Shown here one piece after another: positions 35,295 through 43,141 of a stretch of 64,000 nt of DNA. Every line of letters starts with the position of its first letter. The first letter of the stretch is position 1. This stretch comes from Sphingomonas hankookensis. Lineage in GTDB: Bacteria; Pseudomonadota; Alphaproteobacteria; Sphingomonadales; Sphingomonadaceae. The notes beneath the pieces were generated by a model. That model did no database searches. It was given only the letters and a program-made list of their open reading frames with translations, and was not told the DNA's origin. The translations under genes were made by a program, and so were the position numbers. The stretch spans positions 310,001 to 374,000 of the forward strand of contig NZ_LQQO01000034.1 in assembly GCF_001619955.1 (NCBI RefSeq). Reading direction: 5' to 3'.

Positions 35295-35585
35295 ATGGCC
35301 GACGCGACGCTGCAACGATTCCGCCAGAGCATCGACAATATCGATGCCGCGCTGGTGTTCCTGCTGGCCGAACGGTTCAAGGTGACGCAGGCGGTCGGCG
35401 AGTACAAGGCCGAGAACGGCCTGCCCCCGGCCGATCCCGGGCGCGAGGAAGCGCAGATCGCACGGTTGCGGTCGCTGGCGCGCGATGCCGATCTCGACCC
35501 CGAATTTTCCGAGAAATTCCTGCGCTTCATCATCGACGAGGTGATTCGGCATCACCGATCGCTGCAGGACGGGGACGCGGCGTGA
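35295..35585 (+). CDS. Chorismate mutase (AroQ type)
   Basis: 96 residues, monofunctional AroQ fold of three helices. FRQSIDNIDAALVFLLAERFKVTQAVGEYKAENGLPPADPGREEAQIARL contains the active-site Arg, Lys and Glu pattern of the family. It converts chorismate to prephenate for Phe and Tyr. The stop overlaps a GTG start of the GH130-like gene (GTGA), an unexpected coupling to a sugar enzyme. Confidence 0.92.
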   Translation: MADATLQRFRQSIDNIDAALVFLLAERFKVTQAVGEYKAENGLPPADPGREEAQIARLRSLARDADLDPEFSEKFLRFIIDEVIRHHRSLQDGDAA

Positions 35586-36691
35586 GCGACGACCGGATCG
35601 TTTTTGCGCCGGACGATGTCGATCTCACCCGTTCGCCGCTGCGGCGCGACCTGTCCGAGCCGACCTATGTGCTGGGTGCGTTCAACCCGGCGCTGACGCG
35701 GTTGCCCAGCGGCAATCTGCTGCTGCTGGTGCGGGTGGCGGAGGCGTTGCGCGAACCGGTGCGCCATGGCTGCGTGCGATCGATCCGCTGGACGGGCGGG
35801 CGCTATGTGCTCGACGCGTTTCCGGCCGATGCGGCGGATGTCAGCGATCCGCGGTTCTTTTCCTTGAAGGGCGGGGCCTATCCGTTCCTCGGGCTCACCT
35901 CGCTGTCATGGCTGTTGCCGGTCGAGCTGTCGGCGGACGGGCAGCGGGTGGTGGCGGTCCATTACGACCGCGCGGTCGAGCCGTCGGCGGACTATGCCCA
36001 GTACGGCGTCGAGGACCCGCGCATCGTGGCGATCGACGGCACGTACTGGATGACGGTGTGCGGCGTGTCGGGCGGGCGGCTGTGTACGGTGATGTACCGG
36101 TCGGACGACGGCTTTGCCTGGCGGTCGCAGGGGATCGTGCTCGACCATGGCAACAAGGACATGGTGCCGTTCGAGGGGCGGGTCGGCGACCGGTTCGTGT
36201 CGCTCACCCGGCCGCTGTCGGATGCGTGGTTCGTCGCAGCGCCCGATGGCGCGGAAGGGAGCGGACCGAGCATCAACCTCGCGACCTCCCCCGACATGCT
36301 GCACTGGCGGCCTTTGGCGGAACCGGCTTTGCGGCCGTTGAAGGGCGCGGCGGCGTATAAGCTGGGCGGCGGGACCCCGCCGGTGCGGACGAAGCGCGGG
36401 TGGATGATGCTGTATCACGGCGTCGAGAAACAGGGCGCGGTCGGGGTGTATCGGACGTACCGGGCGTTGATCGATGCCGAGGCTCGCGAGGTGCGGGAGC
36501 GGGACGAGACGCGGCCGGTGCTGGAGGCGGCGTCCGCGTTGATCGCGCCGATCGCGCATCAGGCGTATCTGCCGCAGCCGGTGGTGTTCACGACGGGAAT
36601 CGTGGCGGATGGCGAGGACTGGATCGTGGCGTCGGGCGAGGCGGATCTGGCGTGTCGGTTGACGCGGGTGGCTGGCGCGCGGTTGGACTGA
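35582..36691 (+). CDS. GH130-like glycoside phosphorylase/hydrolase
   Basis: 369 residues from a GTG codon overlapping the chorismate mutase stop. A five-bladed propeller pattern is visible: LGAFNPALTRLPSGNLLLLVRV, GVEDPRIVAIDGTYWMTV (the EDPR motif carries the presumed general acid Asp of GH130), LDHGNKDMVPFEGRVGDRFVSLTRP, and GGGTPPVRTKRGWMMLYHGVEK. GH130 enzymes phosphorylyse or hydrolyse beta-mannosides. The actual substrate is unknown. It has no signal peptide, so is cytoplasmic. Confidence 0.87.
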   Translation: MSDDRIVFAPDDVDLTRSPLRRDLSEPTYVLGAFNPALTRLPSGNLLLLVRVAEALREPVRHGCVRSIRWTGGRYVLDAFPADAADVSDPRFFSLKGGAYPFLGLTSLSWLLPVELSADGQRVVAVHYDRAVEPSADYAQYGVEDPRIVAIDGTYWMTVCGVSGGRLCTVMYRSDDGFAWRSQGIVLDHGNKDMVPFEGRVGDRFVSLTRPLSDAWFVAAPDGAEGSGPSINLATSPDMLHWRPLAEPALRPLKGAAAYKLGGGTPPVRTKRGWMMLYHGVEKQGAVGVYRTYRALIDAEAREVRERDETRPVLEAASALIAPIAHQAYLPQPVVFTTGIVADGEDWIVASGEADLACRLTRVAGARLD

Positions 36692-36726
36692 GCGCCCTGC
36701 CCCTGCCCCTTCCCCGTTATCCCCAC

Positions 36727-36850
36727 CCCGTTTGCTTCGAGCGCAGGTTCGAGCCTGTCGAGAACCGAAGTCGAGAAGGGGCTGCCCCAAACGAGCAAGT
36801 TCTCGACGGACGCTTCTCGACAAGCTCGAAGCTGCTCGAACCGAACGGGG
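36727..36850. repeat. Extragenic palindrome (family D)
   Basis: Copy of the CCGTTTGCTTCGAGC...GCTCGAACCGAACGGGG unit lying between the convergent GH130-like and TauE/SafE genes. Confidence 0.85.
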
Positions 36851-36875
36851 TGGGATGAAGGGGTGGTGTGTGAGG

Positions 36876-37649
36876 TCAGATCCCCAACCACACCCGCAGC
36901 GGATTGGCCGGGTCGGCCACCAGCTTCACCGTCAGCGCCAGCGACACCACCACCAGCAGCGGGCGGATCGCCCTGCCCCCGAACCGGATCGCCAGCGCCG
37001 CGCCGAGTTGTCCGCCGGCCACGCTCGCCACCGCCATCGACAGCCCCAGTACCCACCACACATGGCCGCCCGCGACCAGTACGATGACGCCGGCGAGATT
37101 GCTGGCGAGGTTCAGCAGCTTGGTATGCCCGACCGCCCGCGTCGCGCCCATGCCGGCGGCAGTGACGAGCAGCAGGGTGAAGAAGGAGCCGGTGCCGGGA
37201 CCGAAGAACCCGTCATAGGTGCCGATCGCCGCCACCGCGAGCAGCAGCCCGGCGGGCGCGAGGCGGGTGTGGGTGTCGACGTCCGACAGGCGCGGGCCGA
37301 ACAGGAAATACAGCGCCATCGCGACCAGCAGCACCGGCAGCAGCCCGGCAAGGAACTGCGGGTCGATCGCCTGCACCAGCGCCGCGCCGACCGCCGCGCC
37401 ACCGAACGAGGCGAGCGCCAACCGCCACGAGCGGCGCAGGTCGATATGCCCCTTGCGCCAGAAGGCGAAGGTCGCGCCGGCGGTGCCGAACGCGCTTTGC
37501 AGCTTGTTGGTGCCGAGCGCCATGACCGGCGGCACGCCGGCGGCGAGCAGCGCGGGGATGGTGATGAGCCCGCCCCCGCCCGCCATCGCGTCGATGGTGC
37601 CGGCGCAGAAGGCGACCAGCATGAGCAGGGCGATGAGGTCGATGTCCAT
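36876..37649 (-). CDS. TauE/SafE (TSUP) family membrane exporter
   Basis: 257 residues, about eight membrane helices. FCAGTIDAMAGGGGLITIPALLAAGVPPVMALGTNKLQSAFGT is the first TSUP half; IGTYDGFFGPGTGSFFTLLLV and HTKLLNLASNLAGVIVLV belong to the second half. It resembles the YfcA-like branch, distinct from the TSUP protein at 11971. The substrate is unknown. The ATG at 37649 is chosen because the frame upstream reads through a palindromic repeat (37709-37804). Confidence 0.9.
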   Translation of the reverse strand: MDIDLIALLMLVAFCAGTIDAMAGGGGLITIPALLAAGVPPVMALGTNKLQSAFGTAGATFAFWRKGHIDLRRSWRLALASFGGAAVGAALVQAIDPQFLAGLLPVLLVAMALYFLFGPRLSDVDTHTRLAPAGLLLAVAAIGTYDGFFGPGTGSFFTLLLVTAAGMGATRAVGHTKLLNLASNLAGVIVLVAGGHVWWVLGLSMAVASVAGGQLGAALAIRFGGRAIRPLLVVVSLALTVKLVADPANPLRVWLGI

Positions 37650-37708
37650 GGGGTGCGCGTAGCGGGGAAGGCGGCTGCGGGGAACCTCCCGGCTAGCCCT
37701 TATCCTTT

Positions 37709-37804
37709 CGTCACTCCCGCGAAGGCGGGAGTCCATAGACGCTGCCGCCGCGGCTCCATCGCCGACCTCGGCGTGTATGGATTCCCGCCTGCGCGGGAAT
37801 GACG
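37709..37804. repeat. Paired extragenic palindrome (family A)
   Basis: CGTCACTCCCGC...GCGGGAGTCC and GGATTCCCGCC...GCGGGAATGACG, between ssrA and the TauE/SafE gene, both on the minus strand. It may serve as the 3' end of ssrA transcripts. Confidence 0.85.
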
Positions 37805-37860
37805 ATGATGGGAAGGCCCGCCCGGTCGACAAGGCGACATACCCGGTCAGAGAATGGGAT

Positions 37861-38232
37861 CAGTGGGGAGCTTCTGTTGCCCGGTGCTCCCCGTACCGCT
37901 GGAATCCGATTCTGTTGCCCGGTTCGGTCCAACCGCGCTATTTTGGAGTAACTTCAGGCCGTGAGGCCCTTAGTTACGCCGCAATCGCGAGTGCTTCGTT
38001 ATCGTTGGCACTTGTGTGTATGGGCCGTTGCGGTGGTCCCATTCCGAACGAAAACAGCGCTTTTCAACACACGTCGATCCTGGTTCGGCCCCATCAGCTG
38101 AGCCGCTGGGTCGGCACGCTTCACGCGTGTCGACCATCCGGCGCAGGTGGTGGAGCCGCCGGGTACTGCCCCCGGGTCCGCTGCGTCTATTGCACGCCGC
38201 CATTTATCGTCATAGCCGGCTGGAAGCCGGCG
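37861..38232 (-). ncRNA. ssrA: tmRNA, permuted two-piece alphaproteobacterial form
   Basis: Transfer-messenger RNA rescues stalled ribosomes. In permuted order, the acceptor piece comes first on the minus strand (about 38232-38148) and ends GGCGGCTCCACCA; its T-arm is CCGGG-GGCAGTA-CCCGG. A spacer of about 55 bases follows, then the coding piece from 38092, starting GGGGCCGAACCAGGATCGAC. GGGGCCG pairs with CGGCTCC to form a 7-pair acceptor stem with a G-U at the third pair, the alanyl-tRNA identity feature. The tag frame 38009-37974 reads ANDNEALAIAA then TAA, with GCC as resume codon. A GGGGAGC/GCTCCCC hairpin (37865-37892) closes the 3' end. End points are approximate. Confidence 0.93.
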
Positions 38233-38238
38233 AGAGGG

Positions 38239-38267
38239 GATATAGGCGCTTGTCCCGGCTTTGAAAA
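38239..38267 (-). promoter_or_regulatory. Candidate ssrA promoter
   Basis: On the minus strand a TTTTCA -35-like box (38267-38262) is 17 bases from a TATATC -10-like box (38244-38239), which places the start near 38232, just before the acceptor piece. It is inside the 69-base gap to the divergent Rrf2 gene. Confidence 0.55.
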
Positions 38268-38300
38268 GAAGCGGACTTCCCTTGCGCGCGATGCGGTGGC

Positions 38301-38747
38301 ATGGGCGACAGGATCATGCTGACCCAGCGTTCCCGCTATGCGCTGCGCGCGATGCTGTTCCTTGCCGAACAGCCGGCGGGCGAGGCCCCGATGCCGATGC
38401 ACCGCATCGCCACCGCCGCGAACGTGCCGCGCAAGTTCCTCGAACTGATCCTCGCCGACCTGCGCGAGGCGGGGTTCCTGTCGTCGACGCGCGGCAAGGC
38501 GGGGGGCTATCACCTCGCGCGGCCAGCGCACCTGATTTCGCTGGGCGAGATCATCCGCGTGATCGAAGGGCCGCTGGCGCTGGTGCCCTGCGTCAGCCGC
38601 ACCGCGTACCGCCCGTGCGGCGACTGCAAGGACGAGGCGAGCTGCGCCATCCGTCATGCGATGGCGCGGGTACGGGACGAGACGGCACGAATCCTCGACG
38701 GGACCAGCCTGGCGGCAGCGGCGGCGCAGGAGCTGGCGGCGGCATAA
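38301..38747 (+). CDS. Rrf2-family transcriptional regulator (IscR/RirA-like)
   Basis: 148 residues. The winged helix begins MLTQRSRYALRAMLFLAEQ (the ATG at 38316 is an alternative start), with VPRKFLELILADLREAGFLSSTRGKAGGYHLARP as the recognition and wing part. Four cysteines follow (97, 106, 109, 115) in PCVSRTAYRPCGDCKDEASC, consistent with an Fe-S cluster sensor. The exact member (IscR, RirA or NsrR) cannot be fixed. No isc or suf genes are adjacent. It is divergent from ssrA. Confidence 0.9.
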   Translation: MGDRIMLTQRSRYALRAMLFLAEQPAGEAPMPMHRIATAANVPRKFLELILADLREAGFLSSTRGKAGGYHLARPAHLISLGEIIRVIEGPLALVPCVSRTAYRPCGDCKDEASCAIRHAMARVRDETARILDGTSLAAAAAQELAAA

Positions 38748-38748
38748 G

Positions 38749-38834
38749 CGTATCCCCGCGCAGGCGGGGATCCAGGGTTACAGGCGGCGAGCGTCGCTTT
38801 CTTGGCTCTGGACCCCCGCCTGCGCGGGGGTACG
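38749..38834. repeat. Paired extragenic palindrome (family A)
   Basis: GTATCCCCGC...GCGGGGATCC and GGACCCCCGCC...GCGGGGGTACG in the gap between the convergent Rrf2 regulator and mscL genes. Confidence 0.85.
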
Positions 38835-38837
38835 GCA

Positions 38838-39299
38838 TCATTCCGACAGCGTCTTGCCCGCGCGCAATTCGTCGCGGATTTCGCGCAGCAGCGCGATTTC
38901 GGGCGGGTCGGCGGCGGGGGTGACGTCGCCGGTCTTCTGTTCCTGATGCACCGTCGCGATGGCACGGTTCACGAACTTGACCAGCAGGAACACGATGAAA
39001 GCGAGGATGACGAAATTGATCACCACGCTGACGAACTGGCCGTAGCCGAACAGCGGCACGCCAGCGGCCTTCAGCGCGCTATAGCTGTCCGGGCTACCCT
39101 TATAGGTCGCCGGGATCGGGCCGAGCTTGATGAAATAGCTCGAAAAATCGAACCCGCCGAAGATGTAGCCGATCACCGGCATGATGATGTCGTCGGTCAG
39201 CGATTTGGTGATCGTGCCGAACGCCGCGCCGATGATGACCCCGACCGCGAGGTCGAGCACGTTGCCGCGCGCGACGAACGTGCGAAATTCCTTGAGCAT
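38838..39299 (-). CDS. mscL: Large-conductance mechanosensitive channel
   Basis: 153 residues. [49 protein letters not shown] covers the N-terminal amphipathic helix and first pore helix; [24 protein letters not shown] is the second helix, followed by the cytoplasmic bundle ending [10 protein letters not shown]. It opens under membrane tension during hypo-osmotic shock. The ATG at 39299 is the family start. It diverges from lemA. Confidence 0.95.
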   Translation of the reverse strand: MLKEFRTFVARGNVLDLAVGVIIGAAFGTITKSLTDDIIMPVIGYIFGGFDFSSYFIKLGPIPATYKGSPDSYSALKAAGVPLFGYGQFVSVVINFVILAFIVFLLVKFVNRAIATVHQEQKTGDVTPAADPPEIALLREIRDELRAGKTLSE

Positions 39300-39384
39300 G
39301 GACCTGGCCCTCCCGTCTCTGCTTGAGGGTGGCATAGTGCTTCGATACCATGGTGCCAGGCAAGCACCGGACAGGATGATATAC

Positions 39385-39969
39385 ATGCGGCGGGCGATGG
39401 TGGTGATGATGGCGGTGCCGCTGGCGGCATGCGGCGTGAACAGCGTGCCGACCGCCGAGGAAGAGGTGAACGCCCGGTGGGGCGAGGTGCAGAACCAGTA
39501 TCAGCGCCGTGCCGACCTGATCCCCAACCTCGTCGCGACGGTGAAGGGATTCGCCGGACAGGAGGAACGCGTGCTGACGCAGGTGACGCAAGCGCGCGCG
39601 AACGCGACGTCGATCAACGTCACCACCGACGACCTGTCCGACCCGGCGACGTTCCAGCGGTTCCAGGCGGCACAGAACCAGCTGACCCAGGCGCTGGGCC
39701 AGTTGCGCACGGTGGTCGAGGCGTATCCACAGCTGACCAGCAACCAGAATTTCCTGTCGCTGCAATCGCAGCTGGAGGGTACCGAGAACCGCATCGCGAT
39801 CGCCCGGCGCGATTATAACGAGGCGGTGCAGGCATATAACACCCGCATCCGCACCTTCCCCGACGCGGTCGGCGCGCGCATCTTCTATGGCGCCAAGCCC
39901 AAGCAGAGCTTTCAGGCGCAGGCCGGGGCGGAGGTCGCGCCGCAGGTCAATTTCGGCAATTCGAACTGA
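39385..39969 (+). CDS. lemA: LemA family protein
   Basis: 194 residues. The N-terminus has a lipobox-like [11 protein letters not shown], so it is probably a lipoprotein. The LemA core follows: [33 protein letters not shown], then long helices with Gln-rich turns and [19 protein letters not shown]. Function is unclear; LemA genes often accompany TPM-domain genes, as here. The start at 39385 follows AGGA at 8-base spacing; an ATG at 39376 is in frame. Confidence 0.92.
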   Translation: MRRAMVVMMAVPLAACGVNSVPTAEEEVNARWGEVQNQYQRRADLIPNLVATVKGFAGQEERVLTQVTQARANATSINVTTDDLSDPATFQRFQAAQNQLTQALGQLRTVVEAYPQLTSNQNFLSLQSQLEGTENRIAIARRDYNEAVQAYNTRIRTFPDAVGARIFYGAKPKQSFQAQAGAEVAPQVNFGNSN

Positions 39970-39980
39970 CGCGCGGCCCG

Positions 39981-40862
39981 ATGCGGCGCCTGTTGATCTG
40001 CCTGTGGATAAGTTTGTGGACAGTCTGCGCACTGCCCGCCGCCGCGCAGACATTTCCGAAGTTCACCGGGCTGGTCGTCGACGATGCCAACGTCCTGCCG
40101 GCGGAAACTCGCGCCGACCTTACGCAGAAATTGCTGGTTTTACAGAAGGATACCAAGCGGCAGTTCGTCGTGGCGACGATCGGCGACACCCAAGGCTATC
40201 CGCTGGAGGAGTATGGCTATCGGCTGGGCCGAGCCTGGGGCGTGGGCCTCAAGGATGTGGATAACGGCGCGATCCTGTTCATTGCGCCGAACAATCCCGC
40301 GGGGCAACGCGGACCGCGGCTGGAGGTCGGTTATGGCCTCGAACCGATCCTGACCGACGCGATATCGAGTGCGATCATCCAGCAGCAGATGATGCCGAAG
40401 CTGAAGGACGGCGACGTGCCCGGCGCGATGACCGCCGGAGCGGATGCGGTGATCGCGCAATTGCGGCTGAGCCCCGAGGAAGCGCAGGCGCGGGTCGATG
40501 CCGCGGCGGCGGCGTTCGACCGGGGCCGGCGTCAGCAGCCACGATCGGGCGGGAGCGGCCTGCCGACCGGCGCGATCTTCTTCATCGCGATCGGGGTCAT
40601 CATCTTCTGCATGCTGGTCTTTTCGGGACGGCGGCGGCGCGCCGGGCCATGGGGCCGGACGCATCGCAGCAGCACGGCGGGCGACGTCGCGCAGGTCGTG
40701 TTGTGGTCGATCGCCGACGAACTGGCGCGTGGTGCCGCACGCGGCGGCAGCCGTGGCGGGGGCTGGTCGGGCGGCGGATCGTCGGGCGGGTGGGGTGGCG
40801 GCGGCTTTACCGGTGGCGGCGGCGGATCGTTCGGCGGCGGCGGCGCTTCCGGGAATTGGTGA
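39981..40862 (+). CDS. TPM-domain membrane protein (YgcG-like)
   Basis: 293 residues. A signal peptide (LICLWISLWTVCALPAAAQT) precedes a TPM domain: FTGLVVDDANVLPAETRADLTQKL, GAILFIAPNN and GPRLEVGYGLEPILTD. One membrane helix (GAIFFIAIGVIIFCMLVF, near residue 200) follows, then a basic stretch and a C-terminal Gly/Ser-rich tail of about 50 residues (GGGWSGGGSSGG). TPM domains act as phosphatases or as assembly factors. It lies between lemA and a second TPM gene, with a one-base overlap (TGATG). Confidence 0.9.
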   Translation: MRRLLICLWISLWTVCALPAAAQTFPKFTGLVVDDANVLPAETRADLTQKLLVLQKDTKRQFVVATIGDTQGYPLEEYGYRLGRAWGVGLKDVDNGAILFIAPNNPAGQRGPRLEVGYGLEPILTDAISSAIIQQQMMPKLKDGDVPGAMTAGADAVIAQLRLSPEEAQARVDAAAAAFDRGRRQQPRSGGSGLPTGAIFFIAIGVIIFCMLVFSGRRRRAGPWGRTHRSSTAGDVAQVVLWSIADELARGAARGGSRGGGWSGGGSSGGWGGGGFTGGGGGSFGGGGASGNW

Positions 40863-41530
40863 TGCACCTGAACGATACCGACCGGGCGCGCATCCGCGAT
40901 GCGGTGGCGCAGGCCGAATCGGCGACCGAGGGCGAGATCGTCGTCGTGCTCGCCCGGCGGTCCGACGCCTATCATGATGTAGGGCTGCACATGGCGGTGC
41001 TGGCGATGCTGCTGGTGCTGGTCGGCACCGCATTGTGGCCGGGCTGGCTGCTCGCCTTTCATGCTTGGGTCGAGCCGTGGGGCGATGCCCCTACCCCGCT
41101 GTTCCTGCTGTCGACACTGGCGTGGGTGCAGGGCGCGGTGTTCCTGATCGTGCGCTATGGCTGTGCGTGGATGCCGCTCCGCATGGCGCTGACCCCGGCG
41201 GCGACCAAGGCGCGGCGGGTCCATGCGCGCGCGCTGCTGCTGTTCCGTGCCGCCGCCGAACGCCGCACGGTCGCGGCGACGGGCGTGCTGCTGTACCTGT
41301 CGCTCGACGAACATCGCGCCGAACTGATCGCCGAGGCCGCGATTCACGACCGGGTCGATCCGGCACTATGGGGCGATGCGCTGGCGGCGTTGCTGGTGGC
41401 GTTGAAGCAGGACCGGCCGGCCGACGGGATCGTCGCGGCGGTGGGCGCGATCGGCGCGGTGCTCGCCGAACATTTTCCGACAGGAGCCAGACCGATGAAC
41501 GAACTTCCCGACCGGTTGATCGAACTATGA
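40862..41530 (+). CDS. TPM-domain membrane protein, short form
   Basis: 222 residues. It begins DTDRARIRDAVAQAESATEGEIVVVLARRSDAY, the start of a TPM domain, then two membrane helices (AVLAMLLVLVGTALWPGWLLAF, TPLFLLSTLAWVQGAVFLIV), and the rest of the domain (RTVAATGVLLYLSLDEHRAELIAEAAIHDRVD). The helices are inserted within the TPM fold, as in known short relatives. It overlaps its neighbours on both sides (by 1 and 4 bases), so lemA-TPM-TPM-nudix behaves as one operon. Confidence 0.88.
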   Translation: MHLNDTDRARIRDAVAQAESATEGEIVVVLARRSDAYHDVGLHMAVLAMLLVLVGTALWPGWLLAFHAWVEPWGDAPTPLFLLSTLAWVQGAVFLIVRYGCAWMPLRMALTPAATKARRVHARALLLFRAAAERRTVAATGVLLYLSLDEHRAELIAEAAIHDRVDPALWGDALAALLVALKQDRPADGIVAAVGAIGAVLAEHFPTGARPMNELPDRLIEL

Positions 41531-42051
41531 TCGATGCCGATGCCCCCGAAGAGGTGATGTGGGCCGGGCGCTTCATCACCGCGAAGAAGCGTGGCCGCTG
41601 GGAATATGTCGGGCGCGCGAACGGGATCGGCGCGGCGGTGATCGTCGCGATCGATGACGGCCATGTGCTGCTGGTCGAGCAATATCGCGTGCCGCTGGGG
41701 CGCAACTGCATCGAACTGCCCGCCGGACTGGTCGGCGACGATGCGGCGGGCGAAGCGGCGGCGGTGGCGGCGACGCGCGAGCTGGAGGAGGAGACCGGCT
41801 ATCGCGCAGGGTCGATGGTGCCGCTTGGCGAATATCATTCGTCGCCGGGGATGGTGTCGGAGAGTTTCACGCTGTTTCGCGCCGGTGATCTGGTGAAGGT
41901 CGGTGAGGGTGGCGGGGTGCCCGGCGAGGATATCGTCGTGCATCGGGTGCCGCTGGAGGGCGTGGCCGGGTTCGTGGCCGGGCAGCGGGCGGCGGGCAAG
42001 GCGGTCGATGTGAAGTTGTTGCTGTTGTTGGCGCCGGTTCTGTTGGGGTGA
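41527..42051 (+). CDS. Nudix hydrolase, ADP-ribose pyrophosphatase-like
   Basis: 174 residues. The Nudix box GDDAAGE...RELEEETGY matches the consensus (G, 5 residues, E, 7 residues, REUxEExGU) exactly, with the metal-binding glutamates present. The preceding VEQYRVPLGRNCIELPAG and following GEYHSSPGMVSE are typical of the ADP-ribose/NUDT5-like subfamily. It hydrolyses nucleoside-diphosphate derivatives. The start overlaps the TPM stop (ATGA). Confidence 0.9.
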   Translation: MIDADAPEEVMWAGRFITAKKRGRWEYVGRANGIGAAVIVAIDDGHVLLVEQYRVPLGRNCIELPAGLVGDDAAGEAAAVAATRELEEETGYRAGSMVPLGEYHSSPGMVSESFTLFRAGDLVKVGEGGGVPGEDIVVHRVPLEGVAGFVAGQRAAGKAVDVKLLLLLAPVLLG

Positions 42052-42081
42052 GTTTCAGGCGAAGGTTAGCCCGGGGTACTA

Positions 42082-42363
42082 CCCGTCACTCCGGACTTGA
42101 TCCGGGGCGACGCTTTTTGGACTGGCGATTGTAGAAGGAAGAAGCGGGACCCCGGGTCAAGCCCGGGGTGACGGGTGGGGTTGGGGTTGGAACCCACACG
42201 CCGTTTGCGCTGCCTCGATCCCGTCTCCGTCCCCTACGCCCTCCGTTTGCTTCGAGCGGAGGTTCGAGCCTGTCGAGAACCGTAGTCGAGAAGGGGTGCC
42301 CCGAGAAACGCGTTCTCGACGGACGCTTCTCGACAGGCTCGAAGCTGCTCGAACCGAACGGGG
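42082..42363. repeat. Family B and family D units
   Basis: The 330-base gap between the Nudix and methyltransferase genes is filled by a family B unit (42082-42175) and a family D unit (42243-42363). The reading frame of the convergent methyltransferase does not enter them. No gene is seen. Confidence 0.82.
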
Positions 42364-42381
42364 GGCGTGGGAACCGGCCGG

Positions 42382-43140
42382 TCAGCCCTTGTGGGTGCCG
42401 CTGGGACCCGCACTCGGCGTGGGCGTCGGCACCCGGCAGGGCACGATATTCTTCGGCTCCGGTCGCGGGCCTTCGGGGGTGAACATCGCGATATAGCCGC
42501 CGGCCGAGGGCATCTTCTGCAGCTCGACCATCCGGTAGCCGACCGCCTCGAACTCGCATTTCAGCAGCGCAGGCGGGGTGCCGTGATTCTGGGTGCGGCG
42601 GTCGGCGTCGACCACCACCACGCGCCCGCCGGGGCGCAGCGAGGGGCGCAGGTTCCACAGGAAGGCGTAGGGCTCGGCGATCTCGTGGTACATGTGGACC
42701 ATCAGCACCCGGTCGAAGCTGTCGACCGGCAGCTTGGCATCGTCGGGTTCGCCCAGCCGGACGCTGACATTGTCGAGGCGTTCGCGCGCGACCCGGTGCG
42801 CCAGCGCGTCGCGGATCTGCGGGATGATGTCCTCGGCCAGCACGCGGCCGTCGTCGCCGACCCGCTGTGCCAGGCGGATGGTGTAATAGCCCTCGCCCGC
42901 GCCGATATCGGCGACGGTCATGCCTGGCGCGATGCCGGCCTTGTCCATCACCAGCTCGGCCTCGTTCAGCCGGTCGCGCGCTTCCTCGGTCGACCAGCGC
43001 GCCGACACGATCGTCGCCACGGGCCGGTCGGCCTTGGGAAAGTCCGGCTTGTCCTCCCGCTGCGCATTGGCGATCGGGTTCGGCTGCGTCGCGTCGCAGC
43101 CGGCCAGAATCAGCAGCGCGGGGAGGACGGCGCGGTGCAT
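42382..43140 (-). CDS. Class I SAM methyltransferase, predicted lipoprotein
   Basis: 252 residues. The N-terminus MHRAVLPALLILAGCDA has a lipobox (LILAGC), which is odd for a methyltransferase. The SAM fold is clear: VADIGAGEGYYTIRLAQRVG, LAEDIIPQIRDAL, LGEPDDAKLPVDSFDRVLMVHMYHEI and GGRVVVVDADRR. The C-terminal 25 residues are Pro/Thr-rich. Methyltransferases of this form occur as exported proteins in proteobacteria, but SAM is not expected outside the cytoplasm. Substrate unknown. It lies 1 base after prfB. Confidence 0.85.
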   Translation of the reverse strand: MHRAVLPALLILAGCDATQPNPIANAQREDKPDFPKADRPVATIVSARWSTEEARDRLNEAELVMDKAGIAPGMTVADIGAGEGYYTIRLAQRVGDDGRVLAEDIIPQIRDALAHRVARERLDNVSVRLGEPDDAKLPVDSFDRVLMVHMYHEIAEPYAFLWNLRPSLRPGGRVVVVDADRRTQNHGTPPALLKCEFEAVGYRMVELQKMPSAGGYIAMFTPEGPRPEPKNIVPCRVPTPTPSAGPSGTHKG

Positions 43141-43141
43141 C

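Noticed and set aside
37777..38322. 181-codon plus-strand open frame over the gap before the Rrf2 gene
   Set aside because: It starts inside a palindromic repeat, shows no family-like pattern, and lies antisense to the tmRNA gene, whose structure explains the sequence.
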